Shown here: positions 34,060 through 46,744 of the stretch, piece by piece | Layout: every line of letters starts with the position of its first letter | Numbering within the stretch: position 1 is the first letter of the stretch | Assembly (NCBI RefSeq): GCF_026745355.1 | Contig: NC_079205.1 | Location: 35,883,660 to 35,947,659, forward strand | DNA: 64,000 nucleotides | Reading direction: 5' to 3' | Source: Beta vulgaris subsp. vulgaris | Lineage: Eukaryota; Streptophyta; Magnoliopsida; Caryophyllales; Amaranthaceae | Translations under genes and position numbers: made by a program | The notes under the pieces: generated by a model | What the model saw: the letters and a program-made list of their open reading frames with translations, nothing else | Database searches by the model: none | Told to the model about the DNA's origin: nothing

Positions 34060-34440
34060 ACCATGGCTGGGTGGCCCCAACATTATTGGTGGAGCCACAG
34101 TGGCTGGAGGAGTGCCAGAATATGGCGGGGCAGAAGGCGTCGCTAACGGAGAAGGCTGGGCGACGCACGTATAACGTGGCAACCGTTTTTCCCTCGCCGC
34201 GCAAGTTGCTAGCGAGCGTTGTTGCCGGCGTGCGTTGCCGTGTGGTGTACTGGCGTGGGATGACGGCGACAGGGATGGCCGTCGAATTCTGGCGATTTTG
34301 CTGGAGTTAGGTTGTGCAGTGTCGGCATGTGCTGCGGTGGGTGTGTGTGCAGGTGAAGTGTTGGTATTGGTGGGAATACAATTTTTTTGGGTGCTGCGTT
34401 CTTCATGGGTACCGTGTCTTGGCTAATGAGTGGTAGCCTA
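34060..34440. other. GC-rich cassette inside the deleted copia
   Basis: Begins ACCATGGCTGGGTGGCCCC and is strikingly GC-rich against neighbours that are mostly A/T. Short ORFs exist on both strands (34071-34310 plus; 34209-34460 minus) but neither resembles a known protein. It may be a captured host fragment or an unusual leader. Confidence 0.5.
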
Positions 34441-34552
34441 TGCTGCTGGTCAACGATCAAGAAGTTAAAGTTTAAAATATAAAAAAAATGTTTTAAGGAA
34501 ATTATGGTTTTCCAAAGTTGAGCATAGATCCAAAAGTTTCATATTTTGCAAA

Positions 34553-34993
34553 TTTGTGAATAATAATGATGGAAACATTAGTGTTTTCAAAGCAAGGTTG
34601 GTGAAGAAAGGTTCCAAACAAATTCATGGTATTGACTATGATGAAACTTTCTCACCAGTAGCCATGCCGAAATCTATTAGGATAATCCTTGCGATTGCTG
34701 CCTTTCATGTCTATGAAATATGGCAGATGGATGTCAAAACAGCTTTCTTGAATGGGTTCTTGAAACATGATGTGTACATGATACAACCTCAAGATTTCAA
34801 ACATCTAGAAAATCCAGGGAGGGTATGCAAGCTTAAAAAGTCAATTTATGGACTAAAGCAAGCATTCTCGAGTTGGAACCTCAGATTTGATGAGGCAGTC
34901 AAGAAATTTGGCTTTATAAGAAATGAATGGGAAATTTGTGTATATAAGAAGTTAAGTGGGAATAGTATTACTAAGGATTGGAAAATTGCATAG
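34553..34993 (+). pseudogene. copia reverse transcriptase fragment
   Basis: Reads NNDGNISVFKARLVKKGSKQ, IHGIDYDETFSPVAMPKSIR, WQMDVKTAFLNGFLKHDVYM and KLKKSIYGLKQAFSSWNLRF. It covers the N-terminal half of RT, then joins unrelated copia 3' sequence (TKDWKIA, stop) before the catalytic YVDD, so it is deleted for the active site. The frame is open over 145 codons. Confidence 0.9.
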
Positions 34994-35150
34994 CCATGCT
35001 AAATAGGGTTAAAGAGTTAATCCTTATTGAGCAGTTCGAACTCAGCGATCAAGGAACATAAATTTGAGAATAACATTGTATTATCAAATTTTGCATTAAG
35101 TGTCTTAAGGAATTTAACATTGTGCTCTTGTCTTCGGACAAGTGGGAGAT

Positions 35151-35800
35151 TGAAGGAACATGTCCTTAGACATCCCAAAAATTACGAAATATAAAAGGAA
35201 TTATTATAGAGATTATAAATTGCGTTAGTTTAGTAATCATATTTACTTGTTAGAGAATAAATGTTGGTTAGTGGGACAATATTGATTGAACCTACAACTA
35301 AGTTAACCTAATCCTATGAGGTCACACATTGTAGTAACTACTTGAAATAAGGAAATCGGACTAAAGGAGAAATTAGGGTTAGGTTAGGTCTCTCTCTTAA
35401 CCTATTCTCCTACTATTATAAAATGTTATAATAGGAGAATGGAATAAAGCGTTCTTTTTGTCAGTAACTTTCAAACTGAAAAAGAGATAGAGAAAACCCT
35501 ATTATTTCCCGTTGGAAAATACGACCACCCTCCCTAAAAGGAAGAGAGTGAAATCTGTTCATCCTCTTGCATTCTAGCAAACGTGGGAATTCAATTGGTG
35601 CTTGTGGACTAATTAGAGAGACATCAATTGCTGTTATTTGATCTCTGGTGCTTGCAATCCGATGAAAAACATGCTACAAAGATTGTGCATTCTTTTCCTT
35701 ATAATGTGATTCATTTTTATGTTATGCATGCGATCTTGTGATAGATGTTAGGAAATTTTGTTTCCTGAAATTTTGCCATATATTCATCTATATTCCTACA
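35151..35800 (+). repeat. copia LTR, 3' copy
   Basis: TGAAGGAACATG ... TATTCCTACA, 650 bp, partner of the LINE-split LTR. The flank after it (CAGCTGACTAATAAG) does not repeat the sequence before the 5' LTR, so no TSD is visible. Confidence 0.88.
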
Positions 35801-35939
35801 CAGCTGACTAATAAGAGTTTAACAATAATACTTAAAAACCACATGGGAGAATCTATGAGTACTAGCAATCATCAAAGCAAGACACAAAACCTTACCTTCT
35901 GCAACTTTCATAGAACACAACGTCTTCACCCTTCGAGTT

Positions 35940-36645
35940 ATTGTATAAATTAAATCACATGGCCCTATTCATCCCTTGTCAGCACTCAAAGGCCAATCAA
36001 TCTTGTATCATCTACTGAAGCATCGACATTAAGCTTAGCATAACCACTAGGAGGCGGCTGCTAGCAACAAGAAGACCTCACAATAGCAGATGCTCCGGAA
36101 CGACCACAAATACGAGTGTTATCAACCCATAATCAGCTAATAGTGTATGGACAAATTCAACCAAAACATTGTTAAGGATGGTGAAGGCTTCAAAAATCGT
36201 TTTATTCTGTCTAAACCATAGTTGCCACGCCGTTGTCGCTATCTTATTTGATTAGTTTCTTTTTCTTAACCTTTCCCCATGACTCTAGCAGGTCACACAA
36301 TGAGGGATCTTCGATGTTAGGCAACAACTCCTCAACTCCCTGTTGCTTCCATATCTCACGAGCCATCAGGCAAGTAAACACGACACAAGTAACAGACCCA
36401 GGTGTTGCTTTGCACACTCGACAAGTGTCATCTTCCATAACATATTTATGCTTTAGGAGTGAATGGGTAGGAAGAGTGGAAAAAAGGGCTCTCCAAATAA
36501 AATGGCGGATTTCGGGAGATGAATCTAGGTTCCCCGATATGACACATGTCTTGTGGAAATGATCAAGATTGCAAGATTTGCCCAAATGTACACAGTTTTG
36601 ATTGAAAACTTCCCATCCATGGAAAAATCCTGTCATAAGGAGTCC
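35940..36645 (-). pseudogene. Second LINE 3' remnant (zf-RVT and RNase H-like)
   Basis: The minus strand reads SPEIRHFIWRALFSTLPTHS, then DDTCRVCKATPGSVTCVVFT, then CLMAREIWKQQGVEELLPNI (zf-RVT). Downstream, with stops, come ATTAWQLWFRQNKTIFEAF and KLNVDASVDDTRLIGL, the start of a plant LINE RNase H. It is truncated on both sides and belongs to a different lineage from the LINE at 28075. Confidence 0.8.
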
Positions 36646-37340
36646 ATAGTTAAGTAGCTTAATGCCAAATTTGATAACAATATGTTATTCAAAAAATTTT
36701 GTTTCCCAAATGCTGAGTTTGATTTGCTCAAATAAGGTTTAACATTTAATTCCTATTGCGCATGGCCATCCAATTTTCAGTTCTCTCTCATAAGAGGCCA
36801 ATACACCATCCCTATATAATAAGAGGATTTATTTACTCTTGTATGACCATAATTCCCATGGAGTTCTTAGCTCAACTGGTCACTGCCTTTATAACATCCT
36901 GTTAAGGTATGACGTTTAATAGCGTGAAGGTTAAATGATTATATCATGGTTATTAAGACCTAGTCATGTCTAAGGAATCAACTAAATATAGAAGTTTAAT
37001 TATACTATGAGAATCTTATTAGGTCAAGTCTCCATGTATCAAATATATATCCACATAATCAATTAGACATCTATATGTTCCCATAGCTATGGGAATTGCG
37101 CTATCAATAAATTTTATGCTAGTTTTGAAATAAATTACTTATTTCCAATTTAGTGCTTTGAAGTAGGGACTTTAAGTGAATTGTGGTTTTAGTTCACTTT
37201 TTAGGGTTCCATTATCAACACGTTTTCGATAATCCTATTTGAAACGCACAAGTTATTTAGACATTCTATTTAATGCTAAACCAAGCAATTACATAAGAAA
37301 TAAAGTTTTATTTATAAACATTCAAAAATAAATGTTGTTA
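36646..37340. other. No gene seen; possible 3' LTR of the next copia
   Basis: Lies directly beyond the C-terminal end of the minus-strand copia remnant. The LTR ends could not be fixed. Confidence 0.4.
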
Positions 37341-40333
37341 TAAATGTAAACATGAAGTAAACAACCTAATGTCATTATCCTATATGCTTATGCCCCATAG
37401 ACATAGTATTATTTTCATGCTTTGTTTGAGCAAGCGGTTTATTAAGAGGATTTACCAACATTTCCTCAGTATGAACCTTGCTTACTTTCAAATCCTCTCT
37501 TCCAAGGATTTCTCAAATAAGATGGAATTTTTTGAGCACATGTTTGGATCTTTGGTGCGATCGAGGTTTCTTGGATTGAGCAACGACACCATTCTTGTCA
37601 CTGTACAACTCAATGCCACTTTCAATACAAGGAACTACATCAGGTTTACCAATGAACTTTTGGATCCAAACAACTTCCTTTGCTGCATTGTTTCTGTAAT
37701 TTACTCAACCTCTATTGTTGAATCTGTTATGGTACTCTTCTATGACTCTTCGTGCTCACATCTTCTCCACCGAGACAAAAATGAAACCATACTGAGATCA
37801 AAAAGTCATCTTTTTCACTCAGGAAGTTGCTGACATCAGTGTATTCAGTAACAATAAACTCATTTTGTCTACCATATAGTAAGAAATTTCCCTTGGTCCT
37901 TCGTTAAGTACTTAAGGACATTCTTCGCCTCAATTCAGTGTGTATCTCCTAGATTCCACCCGTATCTACTACATATACTCATAGCATACGCGACAGGAGG
38001 TCGAGTGCATATCATGTCTATATATTGGATTCTAATACTGAAGCATAAGGAAAACTACTCATATGCTTGACCTCATTAGGACTCAAAGGACACCAACTCT
38101 TACCATGTGTTATGCCATGTTGCACGGGATTGAATCCTCTTTTTGAGTTTCTCAATTTCAACCATGCAAGAACCTTATCAATATAAGTCCCTTGACTAAG
38201 TCCATTTAGCGTTTTTGGTCTATCTCTATATATATTTATTCCCAAGATGTACTCAGCTCTCTTACGTCTCTCATAAAGAAACAATTCTTAAATCATTCCT
38301 TTACAAATTCAAGCATGGTTTTATCATTTCTTATAAGAAGTATGTCATCAACTTATAGGGCCATAAAACTAAAATTACTCCCACTTAAGTTCTTGTATAC
38401 ACAAACCTCTTCATTATGAGAGAAAAAATTTGGCCGCGTCATCAAATCTGAGGTTCTGACTCGAGGATGCTCACATTAGTCCATAAATGGACTTCTTAAG
38501 CTTGAATACCCTCTATATCTTTTGTGAACATTCAAAAACTTGAGGTTATGTCATGTACACATCCTTTTTTAAGAACCCATTTAAGAAAGCAGTTTTGATT
38601 TTCACCTGCCATATCTCATATATCTGCATGGTTACTGGTGCGAAGGTTTCATCATAGTAAATACCATGACTTTGTCGGAAACCTTTCGCCACCAACCTTA
38701 CCTTGAAAACACTAATGTTCTCATCCTTGTCTATTTTCAACTTGCAAAACCATTTGCATCAAATGTGTCTTACCCTATCAGGAAAATCAACCAAGACCTA
38801 TACTTGGATTTTCGGAATTGTGATCCATTTCAGATCTAATGGCTTAAATCCATTTTAGGATTCATGACTCTCCAAAGCATCTTTGTAAGTAGTAGGTTAT
38901 TCTAATTCTAAAATCATTACGAAAAATTTTCAGTCAAAAGAAAACCAATATATCTCTTTAACAGAATAATGGTCCTACTAGATCTACGTTGGGGAACAAT
39001 AGGAAAATTCTCTACCTCATTAGGTTGTAAGACTTCGCATGAATCATCTCCAAGTGGGACGTTAGGTGGAACGTGAATGGAATGAACCGCCTCCTGAGCA
39101 GTTGGGATGCCTCTAACGAGGTGTGAACCTCATCCATTTATTTCTTATCTCGAATTTCTTCGAGATATACATTACTCCCACTTTTTTTCCTGGAAATAAA
39201 ATGCTTTTCCAGAAAGACATCATAGCAAGCAACAAAAATTTTGTGTTAACTTCGGTTGTATAAGTAGTACCCCTTAGTCCTTCATGGATATCCCATAAAA
39301 AGACATTTATCGAATTTGCGTGAAAACTTATTAGAAAGTAAATGTTTTACATAAAATTCACAATCCCATATCCTTATAAAAGACAATTTGGAACTTTTCA
39401 GTCTACATCCCATATGGTGTCTTCTCTGCTGATTTGGATGGAACTCTCTTAAGTGTGAATGTTTTTGTTTCAAGAGTAAAGCCCCGAAGGAAATAGAAAA
39501 ATTAACAAGACTCATCATGGATGGAACCGTATCTAATACAGTTCAATTCCACCTTTTAGAAATTTCATTTAAATGTGGTGTTCCTAGTGGAGTGTATTGT
39601 GAAAGTATTCAACAATCCTTCAAATGATCCCCAAATTCTCTAGTTAAATATTCACCACGACCGGAGCATAATGCCTTAATTTTCTTCTCAAGTTGGTTTT
39701 GTACTTCATTATGGAATTCCTTGAATTTTCAAAGGACTTTGATATATGCCACATGAAGTAAGCACATCCATATCTATTACTCACATCATCGATAAAAGGT
39801 TATGAAGTAATTATACCCTACCCATAGCCAATGTAGTACACATAGGTCTATGCACATAAGTATATATGAGATTTAAAAGGTCATTGGTCGTTCCACTAGA
39901 ACATGTGAAAAGAGACTTTGTCATTTTTCCAATCAAGAAAAACTCATAAGTGTCACATGATTAAAAATTAAATTATTTGAGAATTTCATCTTTATGAAGT
40001 TTCTAAATTCATTTTGAACTTATGTGGCCTATTCGACAATTCCATAGGTATATAGGATTTGAATAATTTGCTCTATATTTCTTATTGTCATTGCTATCGA
40101 TGCGTGTTTCTAAATCCAGAATATATAACGAATTTGAATATATCATTGAAATACCAGAACAATTGTTATTTATTGTAAATGAAAAATTTTCGGAATCCAA
40201 AACAAGAATCGAAATAATTTTACTTCTGATAGCAGTAACATAATCATAATTATTAAGTTCTAAAACTGGTCTTGAAGGTAAAAGTAGACTATATATTACA
40301 ACTACCAATGCGAAGATCTACTTGTCCCATAAC
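37341..40333 (-). pseudogene. Decayed copia polyprotein (protease to RNase H)
   Basis: The minus strand, from high to low coordinates, shows LELNNYDYVTAIRSKIISIL and LWNCRIGHISSK (protease tail/GAG-pre-integrase, 40308-40009). Then KMTKSLFTCS and other integrase remnants (39960-39550), and LSFIRIWDCEFYVKHLLSNK with FDKCLFMGYP (39518-39282). RT remnants follow (SVFKVRLVAKGFRQSHGIYY, KTAFLNGFLKKDVYMT, 38740-38546). RNase H is YILGINIYRDRPKTLNGLSQ (38284-38018) and HVLKKFHLIREILGREDLK, NPLNKPLAQTKH (about 37620-37400). Many stops and frameshifts. It is split from its upstream part by the CACTA element at 40337. Confidence 0.88.
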
Positions 40334-40336
40334 TAA

Positions 40337-42080
40337 CACTAGTACAGAAAAGGCAATTTGCGTCGGATGTGAGGCGCCTATTTGCGTCGGACTCCGGTAC
40401 GACGCCAAAGGCCTCGACGCAAATGACCCAGAATTGATTTGCGTCATATGTGGAAACGACGCAAATGATTAAGCTATTTGCGTCGCACATTTATACGGTG
40501 CGACGCAGATGGATCTCCCGAGGCCACTTCAAAGGGTAATCTGCGTCGCACATCGCCTAGGGTGCGACGCAGATGAATGATTTGCGTCGCACCTTGGACT
40601 ACGTGCGACGCAAATTGCATTTTTTTTTTTAAAAAAAAAAATTTTTTTTTTATTAAAAAAAACTATCGAATGCAGGAAATTCTACACAAATTCTATCATG
40701 AATTAGCAATAACGAATCAGCAATAACGAATCAGTAATTGAAAAGGAAATGAAGAACATACAAAAATGGAGAAGATAAAATTACAAACTACAAAGGCAAT
40801 GGACTAACATCAACAGTGCGCGGTTTTACATAATTTCAAGAAGAAAAAAATTTCACCATTATCACTAACATCAGATTTATAACTAAAACATACAAAAAAA
40901 TAAGAAATTCTAACCCTAACCAAAAGATAAAATTACAAACTAAAAAATTATCTATAACCGCGTTTTTATATAACAGGAGATAAAATTAAAAATAAAATGA
41001 AAAAACTCAAACACAATCCAGATCTTCGAGAATTTCTTGTAATTTCATAGCAATCAAGATCTTCACCACAAACGCAACAACAAGATTTCGAGAAGATACC
41101 ATCCTCTTACTGAAAATTTCAGATCTGAAAACGAGAGAAGGTAAATGCCATAAAAATAAACAAAAAAATTCAGATATAAAGAAAAATAAAGAAAAAGATG
41201 TAAACGAATGAAACGAATGAAACGAATTGAGGGGAATGCCATAAAAATAAACAAAAAAATCAGATACCATCCTCTTACCTTCGATTGCGTTTGAGTTCGA
41301 TTGCATTTGGCAGATCTGTAAGCGAATGAAACGATGAAGAAGATGTAAACGAATGAAACGTTTGCGGATTTCAGGAGAGGAAGAAGTGTAGGTTTCGAGG
41401 GATTTGATCGATGAAACGTTCATCTTCAGAGAATTTCGTCGCCATATATTTAAGTTGATTGAGTTTTGAGGAACAAGTTCTGGAATTGAGAGAGAGGAAC
41501 AAGAAGACCGTCGTTTAAGTTCTTGCTCGTCGTTTGAAGAACTCGTCGACTTGCCGGAGATCCGAAAACACGAAAATACGAAGATGAATGATTTCGTTGT
41601 TGAGATGAAGGTAGGTGAGAGAGATCGATGAAGGTAAGGTGGGTGAGAGAGAGAGATTACGGTAGGTGAGAGAGAGAGATGAAGGAAGGTGAGAGAGAAG
41701 TTAGGGTTTGAGAGAATAAGGCCGTCTTTCTAGTGTGAGGAGAGAGACGCGGCATAAAGATAGAAATTTAGGGCTTGAGAGAATGAGGCCCTGAACTGGT
41801 GAGAGAAGTCTTTAAGAGTCGCGCAAGTTGGGGCTTTTGGGCTGATTTGCGTCGGATGGGCCAAGGGGTCCGACGCAGATGACTTTGTTATGTGCGTCGC
41901 ATGAAGCCCATAGTGCGACGCACATAGATGATTTGCATCGCACGTTAGTTACATACGACGCACATCGTTCGTCTTGTGCGTCGATTCATTGTTGCATGCG
42001 ACGCAAATAGTATTTTTGCGTCGTTTCCGTGTTTGTGCGACGCAAATGAGGCGACGCAAATTGACCTTTTTCTACTAGTG
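40337..42080. mobile_element. CACTA non-autonomous element, complete
   Basis: The left end CACTAGTACAGAAAAGG and the right end read inward CACTAGTAGAAAAAGG form the terminal repeats. Target duplication TAA is at 40334-40336 and 42081-42083. Both flanks carry many direct and inverted TTTGCGTCG/CGACGCAAA copies. The interior (about 40640-41800) has no transposase but ends with GAGAGAGA tracts and GTTAGGGTTTGAGAGAAT, leader-like. The host is the copia protease region, whose frame resumes on the far side. Confidence 0.92.
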
Positions 42081-42083
42081 TAA

Positions 42084-42150
42084 TGTTCTACTTCTTTGGC
42101 AGCCTTGCACATTATAGATAGTGTGTGAACCACAATCGGTACTATAAACA
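42084..42150 (-). pseudogene. copia protease fragment, far side of CACTA element
   Basis: The minus strand reads HTLSIMCKAAKEVEH, matching the copia region between the protease active site and the part resuming at 40320. Decayed. Confidence 0.75.
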
Positions 42151-42850
42151 ATTATGAATATTATAATTCTAATTCTAATAAATTTTTTAATTTTTTTTCA
42201 TTATTTTTTTATTTAAATTATTACTAATATTATTATTATTAATATTATAATTGATTATTATTAATATTATCAATAATTATTATAATTATTGCTATTATTA
42301 TCAATTGTTATTACTAATATTATATACTATTATTATTATTATTTTAATTATTATTGTTATTATTATTATTATTATTTTCAGTTATTATTAATTATTGTGA
42401 TTATTCTTAATTATTACATTATTAATTATAATAATTATTATAATTAATAATTAATAATTATTATATTATTAATAATTAATAATTATTATATTATTAATTA
42501 TAATAATTAGTTATTATTACATTACTAATTAATAATTACATGATTAATTATCTTAATCATAATTAATTATTTTATTTATTACTATTAATTATTATTTTAG
42601 TAAATATTATTAGTTATTATTAATTTTAATTATTATTATTGTTATACTTATCACATTATTAGTTAAAATAATAAGTATAATTTATTATTAATTACGCATT
42701 TATAATTTATTATTATATTATTTTTATTATTATTATTATAAAACTATTACTATATAATTATTATAACTTATAAAAAAATCAATAATTTTTTATTATTGTT
42801 TTAGTTACTCATTTTATTATTCTTCTTACTATTGTTATTAATTATTTTTA

Positions 42851-42881
<31 letters not shown>

Positions 42882-43035
42882 GAATAATAATAATTAGCTA
42901 CTGTTATTATTATTCTTTATTATTAATTTTTATTATTATGAATTTTTTTAGTTGTTATTATTATTAATTATTATTTTTTTATTTAATAATAATAATACTA
43001 ATATTATTATTATTAATATTATTATTATTTTTATA

Positions 43036-43115
<80 letters not shown>

Positions 43116-43140
43116 TATTATCATTTCAGCTCACTTTATT
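42151..43140. repeat. ATT/AAT-rich low-complexity region
   Basis: Nearly 1 kb made of imperfect TTA/ATT and AATTATTA runs, ending in an uninterrupted ATT run (about 43036-43120). Poly-isoleucine ORFs here are artefacts. Confidence 0.95.
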
Positions 43141-43394
43141 TAAGCCCACTTCAACCCAAAAGAATGGGATCTAAGTGAGTTTGATCTTTTATTTTTGAAA
43201 TTAGGTTAAATAATTAAGATAACTTTGTATCTGCTTTCCTTCTTGTTTTTTCTCTCATAAATTTTAGATGTAATAATGTGGTGATATGGTGCTTTGATAT
43301 ATTCTCATTTACGAATTTAGTAATAGTAGATCTTCAATATGATTTGAATAAATAGTACAATTCTTTCTTTCAATTTTTCTGTATTATTATCATG
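43141..43394. other. No gene seen
   Basis: Short unique AT-rich DNA between the microsatellite and a Stowaway MITE. Confidence 0.6.
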
Positions 43395-43396
43395 TA

Positions 43397-44052
43397 CTCC
43401 CTCCGTTTCCTAAAGATCTTCTTTCTTACCCTTGAAGTGCGTTTTCAAAATATCTTTCCTCTTTTAATTTATTCCTTATTTGGATTTTTTTTCCCTTTTT
43501 ACCCTGTCATGTCCCTATCATATGGTCCATCATTACATTATTAAGGGTCTGTTCTCCCCAGCTTATTTTCAGTTCAGTTCAGTTCAGTTCAATTCAGTTC
43601 AGTTCAATTCAGTTCGGTTCAGTTCAGTTCAATTCAGTTCAGTTCAGATCAGTTCATTTCAGTTCAGACTAGTTCAGTTCAGTTCAGTTTAGTTCAGCTC
43701 TTGACAATACTTTTACTCTCTCATATCACTATTCATTTCAGTTCAATTCAGTTCAATTCAGTTCAGTTCAGTTCAGTTCAGATCAGTTCAGTTCAGTTCA
43801 GTTCAATTCAGTTCAGTTCAATTCAATTCTGTTCAGTTCAGTTTAATTCAGCTGTTTTATGCCGAAGAGAACAGACCCTAATTCAATTTTACTCCCTTTC
43901 TCTCTCCTACTTTAACCCCTTTTTATTTGTATGTTTATTTATCTTAACTCCTTTCTCTCTCCTACTTTACCCACCCCACACCCCACACAAATGGATCCTC
44001 CTTGGTATTTGTATGAACAGTAACAAGGAAGATCTTTAGGAAACGGAGGGAG
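43397..44052. mobile_element. Stowaway-like MITE hosting a second MITE
   Basis: The first 25 bases (CTCCCTCCGTTTCCTAAAGA, then TCTTC) are matched perfectly by the reverse complement of the last 25. TA lies on each side (43395-43396 and 44053-44054). About 322 bp without the insert at 43545-43878. Confidence 0.92.
43545..43878. mobile_element. Harbinger-like MITE with TTCAG pentanucleotide body
   Basis: Terminal repeats GGGTCTGTTCTC at left and, read inward, GGGTCTGTTCTC at right. Target duplication TAA (43542-43544 and 43879-43881). The body is almost entirely AGTTC/AATTC pentamers (TTCAG register). Same family as 53271-54114, opposite orientation. Nested in the Stowaway element. Confidence 0.88.
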
Positions 44053-44580
44053 TAATTAGAAATTATCATTTTTTTTAATTTTTCTACTGAAATATTACAT
44101 ATTCCAACTATTACTTTTATTGTTGATTATAATTCGTAAAATCCCATTTCTTCTATTGTTTATTGTATTTTTACATCTTTATGAGCTTCTGTCATTCGTT
44201 TTGTCATATAATCTTTCGATTTTTTTGTGTAGTAGGATGGAAACGATGTGGTAATGAGATCTAGAAGCGAAAAAGAACGAGGTTCAAATATAATATAAGC
44301 AAAGAATTTATAATATATTAACTTCATATAATGCCTTAAAGGACAGTGCCATCATCAACTACAAGGTTGGAAGAATGTTATCAAATGCAAATTATGTTTG
44401 ATGGGTGCTTTATTTGTTCTTGCTAATTGATTTGCTGCTCCTCATCAAATGATATCAATGAAAGGTTGTTGTTAGTTTTTGTAAAATTGAGAATGGTGTC
44501 TATCCTATCCAACCAAGAGTCATATGTCCTACGTCTTCCATTCCAGCTTTGATAGCCACTAAGGAGTCTTGCGATATTTG
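44053..44580. other. No gene seen
   Basis: AT-rich. May contain the degraded 5' part of the copia remnant that becomes recognisable from about 44580. Confidence 0.5.
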
Positions 44581-46744
44581 GCATGTTCATATGAGTCACA
44601 TATATGCTAAAGTTTTAGGGACTTTAAGTTCAAATAAAATCATATCATGTACTTCAAAATTTCATGATGATTGTGTTGATTGTTAGCTAGGAGTTATTCA
44701 TCGTCTACATTTTGAGATCGTTGAGCATTAATCTCCACATCCAATAATATAAAACTCACAGTGATATTTGACAATCTCTTATTTTTCCCAATTAGTTTTT
44801 TAAGTATTATGTTGTTTTTGTTGATGACTACTCACGTTATTTATATCTTTGTCCTTTGCATCGTAAATCTGATGTCCATTCTCAAATTATAATAAGTTTT
44901 CAAAAGGTAGTGGAAATTTTATTTAATTGTCAGACCAAAAATTATCAGATTGATGGAGGATGTGAATGTGATAAATCACCTCCACTTCTGCATTTTCTTG
45001 ATCGTGGTATAATTTTTCAAAAATCTTGTCCCCACACACAAGCCCAAAATGGGGTTGTAAAACGTAAACATCATCATGTTATTGAAATGGCTCGTACTAT
45101 GCTTATTCATACTGATTTTCCTACTGAATTTTAGGTTGACGCTTCTTATATAATTATATACACATGAGAGATGAATTTAAAAATTGATTTAACTAAGTCT
45201 GAACACACTAATTATAAGCAAGCTTCAAAAGACTCGCATTAGCGTCAACCTATGCTTGATGAGTATAAGGCTTTGATTCATAGTGACACATGTGAGTTGG
45301 TACCTCGTAACTACAATTGTAACTTACTTGATTTTAAGTGGGTTTAGCGGACTAAATATAATTATGACGGTTCTTTGGAGCGGTTTAAAGCAAGGTTTGT
45401 TGTTTTTAACAATCATTAGCAGACAGATTTTGATTACGTTGCAACCTTTAGTCATTTCCTTAATCCAACTATTATTTTCTTCGTTCTTACTCTGGTTGTT
45501 GCTTTTATGCACCATTTGTCAATTAAATGTCAAAAATACTTTTCTTCGCAGTTTCTTCATAAAGATGTTTACATGCGTCAACCTCCTGGTTTTATACACC
45601 CTTTTAAACCTAATCATGTTTGTTATCTTTGTAAGTCCGTTTATGAGGATGTTTCATACATCCTTTTGGACCTAATCATGTTTGTTGTCTTCATCACTAT
45701 TTATGGTCTGAAGCAAGCAGCTCGTGTTTGGTTCTCTTGTTTTAGCAATTTTCTCTTGACTATTGGTTTCAAATGTAGCAGTTGTGATGCAATTATGTTC
45801 AACCTCAAATATCGTGGTCATCTTATTATTCTTCTTCTCTATGTTGATTTCATTATTATTAGTGGTAGTATTTATGCTCTTGTTCAAAATTTATCTTTGT
45901 TCTTTCATCTGAATTAGCTATGAAGGATTTGGAGGATCTTCATTTTTTCTTAGGAATTCAAGTTATGTGTACTTTCTTTAGTTTATTTTGTCTCAGCACA
46001 AGTACATTACTACTTTACTTCACAAATTTCATCTGCATACTATTAAACCAGTCCACACTCATCTTGTTTCTTGGGTGATTTTGTCTCTTCTTGATGGAGA
46101 ACGTCTTGCTGATCCCACAAACTATCGTAGTATGGTCAGTGCTTTGCTATACTTGACTATGACTCATCTAGATATTACTTATGTTGTTAATATGGTGTAT
46201 AAGTTTATGCATGCTCCTCGTACTTCTCAATTTCATGTTGTCAAGAGAATTTTTAGATATTCGTAGGGAACTTTGGATTTTGCATAATCTTGCATAATAG
46301 TAGTCATCTTACTCTTGTGATCGCCTATTATGATGTTGATTAGGCAAGTTGTCCAGATACCCCCGATCTAATGCTGGTTATGCAGTTTTTCTTGGGAGAT
46401 TTTTGATTTTCTGGCATTCTAATAGGCAACCAACTGTTTCTAAATCCTCTACCTAAGTTGATTACAAAGTTGTGGCTTACACTACTGTTGAAACTATTTA
46501 TCTCAGACAACTTCGGCCTTAACGCATATTTATTTTTTCGTTATCCGATGATTTTGTATTATAATAATATCTATGCTATTTACCTCACAGCCAATCCCTT
46601 TCAATATGATTGTAGTAAGCATATTGATGTTGATTATCATTTTGTTTGCGAAATGGTTGCTAATGGACGCCTAATGATTCTGTCATGTTCCAACTAAGAT
46701 ATATGTTCATGATATTGTTACTAAAGGCCTATTTAGTGATTTGT
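44580..46744 (+). pseudogene. Decayed copia polyprotein (integrase to RNase H)
   Basis: The plus strand shows KVVEILFNCQTKNYQIDGG and CPHTQAQNGVVKRKHHHVIE (integrase, with the Asp and Glu positions changed). RT pieces are HKDVYMRQPPGFIHPFKPNH, IYGLKQAARVWFSCFSNFLL and LLLYVDFIIISGS, where the YVDD motif has become YVDF. RNase H pieces are YITTLLHKFHLHTIKPVHTH, ADPTNYRSMVSALLYLTMTH and HIDVDYHFVCEMVANG. Numerous stops. The C-terminal HDIVTKGLFSDL is cut by a Mutator-like element at 46745. LTR-like sequence (AATTGCGAGAGTGTATTAAA, about 47508) resumes after it. Confidence 0.87.
46736..46744. repeat. 9-bp TSD of Mutator-like element (left)
   Basis: GTGATTTGT, repeated exactly at 47457-47465. Confidence 0.9.

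Larger units (their letters stand above)
33240..35150 (+). mobile_element. Internal region of an LTR copia, heavily deleted
   Basis: Lies between the LTR ending at 33239 and the LTR starting at 35151. It begins with the PBS and the leader shared with copy A (to 33804). It continues with leader DNA, a GC-rich cassette (34060-34440), an RT fragment, then a 3' end with PPT AAGTGGGAGA (35140-35149). Gag, protease and integrase are missing. Confidence 0.85.

Noticed and set aside
43480..44039. Phe/Ser/Val-rich ORFs (FSSVQF repeats)
   Set aside because: Translation of the TTCAG pentamer array in a MITE.
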